Assembly: GCF_022513635.1 (NCBI RefSeq)
Contig: NZ_JAKWBL010000001.1
Span: 1-64,000 of the forward strand
Source of the DNA: Paraniabella ginsengisoli
GTDB lineage: Bacteria; Bacteroidota; Bacteroidia; Chitinophagales; Chitinophagaceae
Reading direction: 5' to 3'
Length of the DNA: 64,000 nucleotides
Each line of letters opens with the position of its first letter. Positions within the stretch are counted from its first letter, which is position 1. Both the position numbers and the translations under genes were made by a program. Of this stretch, positions 9,965 to 20,624 are shown in pieces. The notes below the pieces were generated by a model. The model was given only the letters and a program-made list of their open reading frames with translations. It was not told where the DNA came from and did not search any database.

Positions 9965-11890
9965 ATGAAACGGAATAATTTTTATATATCGGTTTTATTT
10001 GTAATTGGTATAATCTCTATTACATTATCAGGCTGTAGCAAAGATTTTTTAAAGCCTGACCCACTTTCATTTTATGAACCTGATTTGACATTCTCAACCC
10101 GCTCTGGGTTGGATGCAACAATCGCTCTGGCTGACCGGCATTTGCGTACCTATTGGAGTCATTTAGAAACAAGGGATATTTCCGTACCCATTAGCACTGA
10201 GTATATGTTGTCTGATTTGGCTGTTTCTGGCAAAACAGATGATGGAAATATTTTCGCCGATATAACTACGCGCCTTACCCCTACAGATGGTATCAATGAT
10301 AATGACGTGAATATGATTGGTTTCTTTTGGAATCAAACTTACATGGGTATTAAATATGCGAATACCATTATCAGCTTTATAGACAATGTACCGGATTTAG
10401 ATGAGCAATCTAAGCAGGAATATTTAGGCAGGGCTTATTTTCATCGCGCATTTCGGTACATGGCACTTTGCTTTCAGTACGGAGACGTGCCGTTAGTTAC
10501 TAAAATATTGGAAGTGCCTAAACAGAACTATAAATCTACCAGCAAGCAGGCTATTCTTGAAATGATTACTGCTGATATGGAAAAGGCCGTAGAATGGGTG
10601 CCCGACCAATCACAAATGGAATATATAGGTATGATAAACAAAGGTGCTTGTCGCCAGTTATTAATAAAATGTTACCTGGCAACAGGCCAGTGGGACAAGG
10701 CCATAGCGCAGGCAAATATACTAATCGATCAATCCGGATACTCTTTGATGACAAGTACATTTGGGACGTTCGATAACCCCTCTCCAGTTAACTGGCCTGT
10801 TACCCGCAATGTAATATGGGATTTACATAGGCCCGTTAACAAAGCAATAGGTGCTAATAAGGAAGTTATCCTTGTAATGCCTAATCGTGAGGGATCAGAT
10901 GCAACTATCAGATATAAATCGATGCGAAACTGGGGACCAATGTGGAACCAGGCCGCATTGAAATCACCCAGCGGAAAAGTGCTGTTGTCTGTTGGCAAAA
11001 CAGATTCAAGGTACAGAGCCGAATATGATATTAATGGTTCTATAGGAAGAGGGATTGGTATGATTAGACCTACCCATTTTGCTCAATTTGGTCTTTGGGC
11101 GGTTAACGGTGTAGATGACGCTATGGATCTTCGACATAACAGTTCAGTAGGGAATTGGGCGCGGATGGAAATGCTTAAATATAACGATCCTACTGATCCT
11201 TATTATGGACAAAATCTGAGATTATATGATGGTTCTAAACTGCTGTGTACAGATACAATCCGGAGCTGGTATAATTGGCCGCATTATAAAATATATATAG
11301 ATGATCCTGTATTTCAGGCAACGCCTACTTCTAATAGAAATGATGGTGGCGCAGCCGACTGGTATTGCTATCGTTTGGCGGAAACTTATTTGCTAAGAGC
11401 AGAGGCGCAATTCTACAAAGGAAATATTCAATTAGCTACAGACGACGTTAATATGGTGAGAAGTAGAGCCCAGTGTAGCCAACTTTACACAACTGTCAAC
11501 ATTGGCGATATTGTTAATGAGCGTGCCCGCGAACTATACCTTGAAGAATGGCGGCACATGGAGTTGAGCAGAATATCGTATAGCCTTGCTTTGAGCAACA
11601 AGCCAGATGAGTGGGGTAATACCTATCAGGTTGAAAATTTATCAAACAACAATTACTGGTATCAGCGTATTCAGCATTATAACGATTATTATAATAAAAA
11701 CAGGGTAACGGTGCGTAATAGAAGTTATACCATAGCAGCGAATAACATTTACTGGCCAATTCCCCAAAAATCAATAAATTCTAATATTCTTGGCAAACTA
11801 CGCCAAAACCCTGGCTATAGCGGCCATGATGCAAATATTGAAATGTGGGACAACTGGCAGGACGCAGTAGCTGATGAAGACACCAACTAA
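9965..11890 (+). CDS. SusD/RagB-like glycan-binding lipoprotein, PUL A
   Basis: Surface lipoprotein of 641 residues that caps the SusC channel and captures oligosaccharides. The signal peptide ends in the lipobox LSGC (about residue 23). Family hallmarks follow: an N-terminal helical repeat region with YLGRAYFHRAFRYMALCFQYGDVPLV, then a RagB/SusD C-terminal region with YRLAETYLLRAEAQFYKG and NERARELYLEEWRHMEL. The frame is intact. It begins 12 bases after the SusC stop and is surely cotranscribed. It is longer than many SusD proteins because of a central Trp/Asn-rich insertion that probably shapes the ligand site. The ligand cannot be named from the sequence. Confidence 0.95.
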   Translation: MKRNNFYISVLFVIGIISITLSGCSKDFLKPDPLSFYEPDLTFSTRSGLDATIALADRHLRTYWSHLETRDISVPISTEYMLSDLAVSGKTDDGNIFADITTRLTPTDGINDNDVNMIGFFWNQTYMGIKYANTIISFIDNVPDLDEQSKQEYLGRAYFHRAFRYMALCFQYGDVPLVTKILEVPKQNYKSTSKQAILEMITADMEKAVEWVPDQSQMEYIGMINKGACRQLLIKCYLATGQWDKAIAQANILIDQSGYSLMTSTFGTFDNPSPVNWPVTRNVIWDLHRPVNKAIGANKEVILVMPNREGSDATIRYKSMRNWGPMWNQAALKSPSGKVLLSVGKTDSRYRAEYDINGSIGRGIGMIRPTHFAQFGLWAVNGVDDAMDLRHNSSVGNWARMEMLKYNDPTDPYYGQNLRLYDGSKLLCTDTIRSWYNWPHYKIYIDDPVFQATPTSNRNDGGAADWYCYRLAETYLLRAEAQFYKGNIQLATDDVNMVRSRAQCSQLYTTVNIGDIVNERARELYLEEWRHMELSRISYSLALSNKPDEWGNTYQVENLSNNNYWYQRIQHYNDYYNKNRVTVRNRSYTIAANNIYWPIPQKSINSNILGKLRQNPGYSGHDANIEMWDNWQDAVADEDTN

Positions 11891-11933
11891 GTTGTCGTAA
11901 TAATCATAAATTAAATCACAAATAAAAAGTCGT

Positions 11934-13038
11934 ATGTGTAAAAAGCTACTCTTATCGTTGCTTACGGTTCTTTCTTTTCAATTGGTGTTTGCGCAACAAA
12001 ATTCCCTAACAGGTTTCCCAAAAGGATCTACGCCGCATGAAATTGGAAAACGGTTAGCCTACCATTTTATAGACGGGAGACACGAGCTTTATGCAGGGAA
12101 ATACATTCATTATGCAGAAGTTTGTACCTGGAATGGTGCGCTTGATTATGCATTGAAAGCAAAAGATCAGAAACTAATAAAACTTTTAAAGGATAAATTT
12201 GAGCCTTTCTTCAATCGTGAAAAAGTATTGCTGCCTCCAATGAATCATGTAGACTACAATATGTTTGGCAGCCTTGCACTAAAACTTTATCAGATAACAA
12301 AAGATGAACGCTACCGCAAAATGGGATTAGCCTATGCCGATACACAATGGGAACTTCCTGAAAATGCAAAACGTGAGGAAAAAGCTTGGGCGGATAAAGG
12401 ATATTCCTGGCAAACCAGATTGTGGATTGACGATATGTATATGATCACGGTTGTGCAGAGCGAGGCGTATAAAGTAACAGGCGATCATAAATATATTGAT
12501 CGTGCAGCAAAGGAAATGGTCATGTATCTGGATGAGTTGCAACGTCCAAACGGACTTTTTATCATGCTCCGGATGTTCCTTATTATTGGGGAAGAGGTGA
12601 CGGTTGGATGGCTGTGGGTATGCCGGATCTGCTGAGTGTGCTGCCCAAAGATCACAAAGATCGCCCACGTATTATGGAAGGTTATTTGACTATGATGAAA
12701 AGCCTGAAGGAGCATCAAAGGCCAAGTGGTATGTGGAACCAACTTATTAATGAACCGGATTTTTGGGCTGAAACATCAGGCACTGCTATGTTTACTTACG
12801 CATTTATTCGTGGTATTCAACAAGGATGGTTAAGTGCTGCAGAATATGGTACAGCTGCTCGAAAGGCGTGGTTGGCCATGAGTCCGTATATCGATGAACG
12901 GAACAATGTAACTGAAGTTTGTATCGGCACAGGTAAAAAAATGATAAACAATATTATCATGATCGTCCGCGCAATGCTGGAGATTTTCATGGACAAGCAC
13001 CTTACCTGTGGTGTGCAGCAGCCCTTTTGGGGCAATAA
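11934..13038 (+). CDS. GH105/GH88-like unsaturated uronyl hydrolase (frameshifted)
   Basis: Periplasmic (alpha/alpha)6-barrel enzyme expected to remove an unsaturated uronic acid from the end of lyase-made oligosaccharides such as rhamnogalacturonan products. A signal peptide ends near QLVFAQ. Family features are VCTWNGALDYALKAK, the RLWIDDMYM segment (Asp pair at the catalytic Asp region) and the HAPDVPYYWGRGDGWMAVGM motif. The last is recovered only after adding one T near 12560. A second single-base loss in the A run near 12944 changes the end: with the A restored the tail reads NDKQYYHDRPRNAGDFHGQA and stops at 13036-13038. Unrepaired pieces are 11934-12635 and 12608-13069. Third gene of the PUL A operon. 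A GH88-type activity cannot be excluded. Confidence 0.85.
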
Positions 13039-13177
13039 AAAATATCTTTATTGTCTAGATAAAGTATAGCGAAGTGGATTACAATTTTGCATCTCTAGGT
13101 TTAATACTCTGGTTAAAGTAATTTTATACAGATAAGTATTAAAAATACGCCATGTGGTTACTTCAATAAATATACGG

Positions 13178-15163
13178 ATGAAACGCCCTTTTATTTGTTT
13201 CGCTATAATTTTTATTTCGGTTTTAATTCGTGCGCAGCCTGTTGACAATACAATTAATGTTGACGTCTGCGTGTATGGCGGCACTTCGGCTGGTGTTATA
13301 GCGGCGTACACTGCTGCGCTACAAAACAAGCGTGTCCTATTAATTGAACCTGGACATCGTTTGGGAGGATTGTCTTCGGGTGGATTAGGATTTACAGATA
13401 TTGGAAATAAGTATGTAGTTACTGGATTGGCCAGAGATTTTTACCGCCGTATAGGACTACATTATGGAAAATTTGAGCAATGGATTTTCGAGCCTAAAGT
13501 TGCGGAACAAGTTTTTCTTGATTATATCAAAAGATCGGGTTGCCAGGTTTTATATGGAAGGCGCATAAATAAGGTTAATAAGTCGGGAACTATTATACGA
13601 TCGATTGTACTGGAAAATGCTGATGAAACAAAAGGTATTGCCGAGGTGAGCAGTAAACAATATATCGATTGTTCTTATGAAGGTGATTTGATGGCGAAAG
13701 CTAAAGTCAGTTACACAACGGGTAGAGAATCAAACTCACAATACAATGAAACAGTAAATGGAGTACAACTAAAAGATAAGCATCAGTTTCCTGATGGCGT
13801 AGATCCGTACATTATTCCAGGTAGGCCACAAAGTGGATTGTTATGGGGTATTAGTGATGACCCATTGAAAGAAGCAGGTTCCGGCGATAAAAAAATGCAG
13901 GCATATAATTTTAGGATATGTCTGAGTAAAGATCCGCAAAATCAACTGCCCATAGAACGGCCGCATAATTATGATTCCACAAAATACGAATTGCTGCTGC
14001 GCTATCTTTCTGTAAAACCGGCAAGGCAACTTGGGGAAATTTTAAAAATGGACCTGATGCCTAATAATAAAACAGATATTAATAATCAGGGACCCTTCTC
14101 CACGGATATGATTGGCATGAATTATAAGTATCCTGATGGAGATTATGCAACGAGGGAAAGCATTTTTCAGGATCATGTTGCTTATACGAAAGGATTTTTA
14201 TATTTTATAGGTCACGATTCGCGCATGCCTTTGCATTTAAGAAATCAAATGTTACAGTGGGGGTACCCCAAAGATGAATATATAACAACTCAACACTGGA
14301 CTCCACAGCTATATGTTCGCGAAGCAAGGAGAATGTTGGGTGATTATATAATGACGCAGGCTAATTGCCAGGCTAAAGATATAGTTGAGGATGGTATAGG
14401 CATGGCTGCATATAACATGGACTCTCATAATGCGCAACGCATTGTTTGGAATGGTATGGTTAAAAATGAAGGTGATGTACAGATTAAAGGAATACAACCT
14501 TATCCAATAGCTTATCGCGCTATTACACCCAAACGGAGTGAATGTACTAATCTGCTTGTTCCTGTGTGCCTGTCTGCAAGCCATATGGCTTATGGTTCCA
14601 TACGGATGGAGCCTGTATTTATGGTGCTGGCTCAATCAGCGGCTACTGCGGCTACAATGGCCATTAACGAAAAATGTGCAGTTCAGGAGGTAAACGTAAA
14701 ATCCCTTCAGCAGCAATTAAAAGATGATCCGTTAGGCGATGGAAGTACGGCAGAAATACTTGTTGATGACAGCGATGTTAAAACAATTTCCGGGAAATGG
14801 AAAAGAGAAAATTCGGGTGGTTATGGACCTTCATTTCTGTCGAACAACACTAAACCAACTGCCAGTATTCGTTTCGAGCCTTATATTGAAAAATCAGGTG
14901 ATTATAAAGTGTATATTTATTACCCAAGGTTGAAAAATGCAGCTGATGTTGTAGAAGTTAAAGTATACAATGGAAATAAACTGACATTGAAAGCCATTCG
15001 TAATGCAGATGTAAAAATAGCTGGTCAGACATCCGGTGAATGGGTGGAACTTGGTGCGTACACCTTGAGTGAGGGAAGGAGGGTATATGTTGAAACTTCT
15101 AATCAAAAGGCGAATGGTGTAGTTGCCGCCGATGCTGTTTTATTTGTGCCTTCATTCAAATAA
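13178..15163 (+). CDS. Secreted FAD-dependent oxidoreductase with C-terminal golvesin-like domain
   Basis: Protein of about 660 residues. An N-terminal signal peptide (PFICFAIIFISVLIRAQ) is followed by a Rossmann dinucleotide fold with VDVCVYGGTSAGVIAAYTAA and the LIEPGHRLGGLSSGGLG segment of the FAD_oxidored family. The middle part carries YIDCSYEGDLMAKA and the C-terminal FAD motif region. The last 140 residues form a separate beta-sandwich (ILVDDSDVKTISGKWKRE to ADAVLFVP) similar to golvesin/carbohydrate-binding modules. The start is placed at the Met before the signal peptide rather than eight codons upstream. The frame is intact. It sits between GH105 and GH130 in one operon, so it probably oxidises a sugar released from the same glycan. 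The substrate is unknown. Confidence 0.85.
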   Translation: MKRPFICFAIIFISVLIRAQPVDNTINVDVCVYGGTSAGVIAAYTAALQNKRVLLIEPGHRLGGLSSGGLGFTDIGNKYVVTGLARDFYRRIGLHYGKFEQWIFEPKVAEQVFLDYIKRSGCQVLYGRRINKVNKSGTIIRSIVLENADETKGIAEVSSKQYIDCSYEGDLMAKAKVSYTTGRESNSQYNETVNGVQLKDKHQFPDGVDPYIIPGRPQSGLLWGISDDPLKEAGSGDKKMQAYNFRICLSKDPQNQLPIERPHNYDSTKYELLLRYLSVKPARQLGEILKMDLMPNNKTDINNQGPFSTDMIGMNYKYPDGDYATRESIFQDHVAYTKGFLYFIGHDSRMPLHLRNQMLQWGYPKDEYITTQHWTPQLYVREARRMLGDYIMTQANCQAKDIVEDGIGMAAYNMDSHNAQRIVWNGMVKNEGDVQIKGIQPYPIAYRAITPKRSECTNLLVPVCLSASHMAYGSIRMEPVFMVLAQSAATAATMAINEKCAVQEVNVKSLQQQLKDDPLGDGSTAEILVDDSDVKTISGKWKRENSGGYGPSFLSNNTKPTASIRFEPYIEKSGDYKVYIYYPRLKNAADVVEVKVYNGNKLTLKAIRNADVKIAGQTSGEWVELGAYTLSEGRRVYVETSNQKANGVVAADAVLFVPSFK

Positions 15164-15248
15164 ATAAAGAGAATGAATTGTTCACGAAGTTTTAATGACG
15201 CCTTCTACAAAAGTGAAAATAGGCATGGTAAATTGAAATTTAGGATTT

Positions 15249-16378
15249 ATGCATAATAATATTTTACGATTGCTGGTTCTGATGTTTGTTCTTCCTGCTG
15301 CATTGTTTGCAAGCGCACAGGATCGGCTCCCTGACTGGGCTTTGGGGCCTTTTATAAGACCTGCCAACGCTAATCCTATTCTTTCTCCTAATACGCAAAG
15401 CGTTTTCCTTGACCCTATGAGTAAACAAAACCTGGCTTGGGAAGCGGGCGATGTGTTTAACCCGGCAGCCACAATAAAAGATAATAAAATATACATACTG
15501 TACCGTGCAGAAGACAAGTCGGGGGAAGGGATTGGTAAGCGAACTTCGAGGTTGGGGATGGCAGAAAGTTTTGATGGCATCAAAATGAAAAGAAACCCGA
15601 AACCAGTATTTTATCCTGATGAAGACGGGCAAAAAGAGAATGAATGGCCTGGCGGTTGTGAAGATCCGCGTATTTCGGTTACGAATGATGGTCTGTATGT
15701 AATGCTATATACCCAATGGAATAGAAAGGTAGCTCGTCTGGCAGTGGCAACTTCCAAGGATCTGAAAAAATGGACAAAACACGGTCCTGCATTTCTGAAA
15801 GCACATAATGGACAGTTTAAAGACATGTTCTGTAAATCGGGTTCTATCGTAAACAAAATTGAGAATGGCAAACAGGTGATCACCAAAGTTAACGGGAAAT
15901 ATATGATGTACTGGGGAGAAAGGTTCATGAACATTGCTACTTCAGACGACCTGATCAACTGGACACCCACTCTAAACGAAAAAGGAAAACTTGATTCGGT
16001 TGTTAAGCCGAGGCAGGGCTATTTTGATAGCGACCTTACGGAATGCGGACCTCCTGCAATTGTTACCGATAAAGGAATTTTAGTTTTATACAACGGAAAA
16101 AATAAAGCAAACAGCGGTAGGGATACTAATTACACAGCCAATACATATGCAGCAGGACAAGTATTATTTGATTTGAACAATCCCTCAAAAGTTATAGGCC
16201 GCCTGGATAAGCCTTTCTTTGTTCCTACCGAACCATTTGAAAAAAGCGGACAGTACCCGGCAGGCACTGTTTTTATTGAAGGCTTGTTTATTTCAAAAAT
16301 CAATGGTTTCTTTATTACGGATGTGCTGATAGTAAAGTGGGTGTGGCGATTTTCAAACCACAGAAGGATGGGAAATAA
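15249..16378 (+). CDS. GH130 beta-mannoside phosphorylase/hydrolase family protein (frameshifted end)
   Basis: Five-bladed beta-propeller enzyme of a family that cleaves beta-mannosidic bonds, either by phosphorolysis or, in some subfamilies, by hydrolysis. A signal peptide ends near LFASAQ, which places it in the periplasm and mildly favours hydrolysis. The family core is clear: GDVFNPAATIKDNKIYILYR, the catalytic region WPGGCEDPRIS (Asp of EDPR is the general acid), WGERFMNIATSDDLINW, and DLTECGPPAI. One T is missing near 16283; repair gives GLFYFKNQWFLYYGCADSKV and a stop at 16376-16378. Unrepaired, the frame runs to 16412. Last gene of the PUL A operon, convergent with the regulator. Confidence 0.9.
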
Positions 16379-16440
16379 AAATTATTGCTTCAAGAATTTG
16401 GCTTATAAATAAATCCGTATAGAAACGGCAATGAAAGATT

Positions 16441-17205
16441 TTATGCCCTGGGCAATGAGTTGAAATATTCATTAGGAGACATCTTAAAGTATTTTTGAAA
16501 ATTTCGGCTGAAAAGGCTTTGCGAGCTGTAGCCTACCATTTTTGAAATTTCATATAATGAAAATTCGTTCTCTGCGATCAGACTTGCTGCTTTCTTAAGG
16601 CGAGTAATGTCAATTAGTTCCTTTGGTGATAATGAAGAAAGTGATTTTATTTTACGATAAAATGTTGTGCGACTCATAAACATGTATTCTGCGAGTGTAT
16701 CAATATCAATGTTTGGATCTTTAACATTGGCTCTGATATATTCATCCAGTTTTTTTAGAAAAGCCTCGTCCGTCTTGGAATGAGCCATTACACGTACATC
16801 ATCAAATGGTGAACTGGCAAAATGATCTTTTATTTTACGGCGATTCTTTAGGAGGTTTACAATTTGCACTTGTAATAATTCAGAAGAAAACGGTTTTTGA
16901 ATATAAGCATCTGCACCTACTTCCAAACCTTCTATATGTGCCTGGTACGTATTTTTAGAAGTTAAAAGTATAATGGGAATATGACAGTACTCCACGTTAG
17001 ATTTTATCAATCGGCATAGTTCAAATCCGTCAATTCCCGGCATCATAATATCCGATATGATGAGATGCACTATTTCATTATCTAAAATGGTTTGGGCAAT
17101 TTCTCCGTTTAGTGCGAGATGAAGTTTGTAGGTATCGCCTAAGATCACAGACAAAAATTCCAGAATATCTTCGTTGTCATCAATAATAAGAATACTTTCA
17201 GTCAT
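16441..17205 (-). CDS. Response regulator with receiver and AraC-type DNA-binding domains
   Basis: Cytoplasmic transcription activator of 254 residues. The receiver domain occupies about 1-120, with the acidic pair DD at 9-10, phospho-acceptor Asp52 in IISDIMMPG, Thr82 and Lys104 in QKPF. The AraC helix-turn-helix domain occupies about 150-250, with TLAEYMFMSRTTFYRKIK and ISKMVGYSSQSLFSRNF. In most Bacteroidota these domains are fused to the sensor kinase. Here the kinase gene ends with TAA one base before this ATG, so the two proteins are separate and translationally coupled. The probable target is the element found at 6310 and 22163. Confidence 0.92.
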   Translation of the reverse strand: MTESILIIDDNEDILEFLSVILGDTYKLHLALNGEIAQTILDNEIVHLIISDIMMPGIDGFELCRLIKSNVEYCHIPIILLTSKNTYQAHIEGLEVGADAYIQKPFSSELLQVQIVNLLKNRRKIKDHFASSPFDDVRVMAHSKTDEAFLKKLDEYIRANVKDPNIDIDTLAEYMFMSRTTFYRKIKSLSSLSPKELIDITRLKKAASLIAENEFSLYEISKMVGYSSQSLFSRNFQKYFKMSPNEYFNSLPRA

Positions 17206-17206
17206 A

Positions 17207-20200
17207 TTATTTTATCTTTTTCCAGCTGCTTAGCTGAAATTCAATTTTTTGATGTATGGGCATACGCATTTCAAAAGTAATCAAATCCTGATTGCCTGAA
17301 ATTAATTGCAGCGATCCATTGTGTAGCTCTGTAAGCGACTTGGCAATGGACAAGCCGATTCCAGTCCCTGGTTTATTATTCCCCGTACTCTCACAAAGGG
17401 TTCAAATATCTGATGCCTGAATTCTTCCGGAATAGCTTTCCCGTCATTGATAAAGGTTATAGCGAAATATGCATCTGAATTTTCGACATTGGCTATTTGA
17501 ACAGTAACACTGGCTGCAGCATACTTAACAGCGTTCGATATCATGTTGGTGCATATTTTTATAAATGCTTCCCTGTCTACAAAAGCCATAAAATGATTAT
17601 CAGGTAATTCTGTTTTCAGGTCAATATTGTTGATCGCAGCTTGTTCTTTGAAGACGGTTATAAGATCATTTACAACTTCAATAATATCTGTTTTTACAAA
17701 GTTTAAGCTAAACTGATTGGCCTCTGTCTTTCTAAAGTCCAGCAGTTGATTGGTTAAATCTACCAGCCGCCTGGTATTTTTTTCGGCTATTGTTAAGCTT
17801 TTGTTGATGCCAGGTTCTTTACCAAATTTTTTGAGCAGCCACTCTATTGGTCCGGCAATAAGAGTAAGCGGTGTTTGTATTTCATGCGTAATATTTGTAA
17901 AGAACTCAATCTTTGCCTGGTAAATTTCCTTTTCTTTTTCGTGCTCAAATAACTGCAGTTTGCGAGAATTTCTTCTTTCCACCTGTTGTCGGTACAAGCG
18001 GGCTGCAATGTATAAAACTATACCCAGCATCAGTATGTATATTGCATATGCTGCGTTACTTTTCCAGAAAGGAGGTAGAATTTTGATAAACAGCCGGCGT
18101 TCCTTGCCTGCCCATCCGCCTATATTGCTTTCCGCCTGAACAATAAATTCGTAAGTGCCGTTGGTAAGATCTGTAAAATAGGCTTTGCGATTAGTATTGA
18201 GATATGTCCATGATTGGTCAATACCTTTCATTAAGTATTTGTATCTCGTTGCTTCAGGAGAAGAAAAATTTAACGCGGCAAACTCAATACTGAAATTATT
18301 CTGATCATATTCTAATGTAACAGTATCTGTATACAAAATGGATTTGGAAAGTGGGCTGTATTGTTCGCCCGGCAATGTTTCCGTATTATTAATCTGAAAG
18401 CCTGTGATATAAGTTGGGGGCTTGGCTCTTTTTGGTTAAACAATGCGGGGTCAAAAGCAATCATCCCTTTAACCGAACCGAAATACATTTTGCCGTCTGT
18501 ATGTTTATAGCCTGAGTTGTAGTTGAACTGATCAGTGATTAAACCATTTGCTCTTGTATATACTTTTACCCGTTCTGTACGGAGGTCAAAACAAACAAGT
18601 CCTTTGAGCGAACTGATCCACAAATGTTTTGAATTATCTTCTAAAATGCTATACAGTACATTACTGGGAAGCCCGTTTGATGTCGTGTACCTTTTAAAGG
18701 TCTTTCGGTCGGGACTTAATTTTATAAGTCCGCAACCAATTGTTGCAAACCATAGTGAATGGTTGCTATCTTCAAAAATGTTGTATACAGGAAATTCATT
18801 TATGGTTTGCCCCTTTGTGGAATCTCCAAACCTCAGGTTACCTCGCGCTCCGGTTTTTGGATTATAATAATAGGCGCCTTCCTTCACACTACCTGTCCAG
18901 ATATTTCCTTTTGAATCTTCAAAAATATCGTAAACATAAGTGTTATAAGGTATTTCATTGATGCGCTTAAATGTTTTGCGTTGTATATCATACTCAAATA
19001 ATCCTGCGCCACTATATGCGCTTCCTACCAAAAGGTGGTTATCTTTTGTACGGTATATAGAAATGATAAAGTCACTTACCGGACCACTTTTATCACCAAC
19101 AAGTTTAAACCGGTCAGTAATCATACCGGTGCGCGTATCCATTATTTCCATTCCCTGTAAAAAGGGGCCGATATATAGATGGTTTCCCCAAGCTAAAAGG
19201 CCGTGTATATTGGGATAAGAAATACTACCTTTTTTTCAGTAGTATTATAGTTTGTAAATATTCCTGTTTTTAAATCCAATTTGCTAAGACCTGCATCTTC
19301 GGTGCCGATCCATAACTGCCCGCTGCTATCGGAACAAATTTCCCTAACTGCATTACCTGAAATAGAGTTAACTCCGGGAATTGGGTAATACTTTTCAAAT
19401 CGCGCATTATCCTTTGAATAATAATTTAATCCTCCAAAAAAAGTACCGGCCCACATACCGCCCTGGTTGTCTCTGCATATAGCATAAACGGCATTGTCTC
19501 CCAAGGCGTATTTATCGCCTATACGTTTTCGAAGGTTAATGCTGGTATTGGTTTTTAAATCGTTAATATAAATTCCTGATTCGGTAGCAATCCAATATTT
19601 ACCGTCGTTAGCTATTGTAATGTCTCGAACATATGTGTCCTTGTATTCATGATCTCCCAATGGTAAAGATCTAACTGCGCCGGATTGGAGAGAGTATATT
19701 TTCAATCCTTGTTTAAAACAGCCAATTAGAAATTCATTATTAGAAACAGGATAAATTTTGCTGATAGAGCGGGCATTAGACGGCAAGCTTTTATTAACTA
19801 TCCTTATCCTGGGGCCACGTTTTTTTTGAGAATTATAAATGCTGATGTTGCCATCATTATCGCCCATCCATAAGTTCATGTTTGAGTCTAGTGCGATGCA
19901 TGATGCTTGTATTTTTAAATGTTCAATTCTATTTTCAGCCTGTATGTATTTGTACAGCGAAAACTGAATAAGAAACCATAGATTATTATCCTTATCTATA
20001 ACAATATTGTTGGTATATTCTTTCGGAGCCGATTCTAATTGAGTAAGGGTCTCTTTGTATGGATCGTATTTAAAAAGGCCTTTACCAGTACCTATCCAAA
20101 TCATCCTGTTTTTATCTTCGACAATACTGTTAATGACATCATTTCCCAGGCTGCCGAATTTATCGTTATTATTCTTGAATGTTTTAAAAGAATATCCATC

Positions 20201-20404
20201 AAAGCGGTTTACACCGCCGCGGGTACCTATCCAAATAAAGCCTTTACTATCTTGTAGTACAGCGGTTACAGCGTTATGCACTAATCCGTCATCTACCTGG
20301 TAATGTTTAAAGTAATATTGGCCGTGGCTATAAGAAACGACAATTTGGAATAACAGGTTTAGTAAGGCAATCTTAGAGAAGAATTTCATATTTACTGAAT
20401 TCAA
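17207..20404 (-). CDS. Reg_prop beta-propeller sensor histidine kinase (frameshifted)
   Basis: Inner-membrane glycan sensor of about 1,066 residues. A signal segment (ALLNLLFQIVVSYSHGQ) is followed by two periplasmic propellers of Reg_prop repeats (IWIGTRGGVNRFDGYSFKTF, SLWFATIGCGLIKLSPD), a Y_Y_Y domain (YKYLMKGIDQSWTYLN), one membrane helix (AAYAIYILMLGIVLYIAARL), the HisKA H-box FFTNITHEIQTPLTLI, the N-box ISNAVKYA and the G-box. Three single-base losses break it: near 19233 (A8 to A7), 18414 (C run) and 17384 (G run; repair gives NNKPGTGIGLSIAKS). Readable pieces are 19193-20404, 18312-19151 and 17302-18375. It ends before a separate regulator gene instead of being fused to it. It senses oligosaccharides in the periplasm. 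Confidence 0.9.
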
Positions 20405-20543
20405 ATATAAATAATGACATCAAAACATTTTGGTTTTCAAAAATTGAATTATCGGAATTAGTACTGTATGCATTAAATATTGATACAATTAATAAAAATA
20501 TTGAACAATGCGTTCGGTTAGAGTTTGTTTATTTTGACGCGCA

Positions 20544-20551
20544 TACTTTTG
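20544..20551 (+). promoter_or_regulatory. Probable -7 promoter element for the GH43 gene
   Basis: TACTTTTG fits TAnnTTTG, and TTTG boxes lie upstream at 20524 and 20533. The spacing to either is shorter than the usual 19-21 bases, so the assignment is tentative. Confidence 0.4.
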
Positions 20552-20563
20552 CATGCATGATTA

Positions 20564-20597
20564 CGACTTAGCTTACTTTTAGAAGTATTCTAAGTCG
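20564..20597. promoter_or_regulatory. Large dyad in the divergent sensor/GH43 promoter region
   Basis: CGACTTAG (20564-20571) mirrors CTAAGTCG (20590-20597), and inside it TACTT (20574-20578) mirrors AAGTA (20583-20587). There is no T-rich tail on either strand, so it is not a normal terminator. It lies just downstream of a promoter-like box and 27 bases before the GH43 start, so it could be an operator or a leader hairpin. Confidence 0.5.
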
Positions 20598-20624
20598 AAA
20601 AATATAATAATTATAACGAACTCT

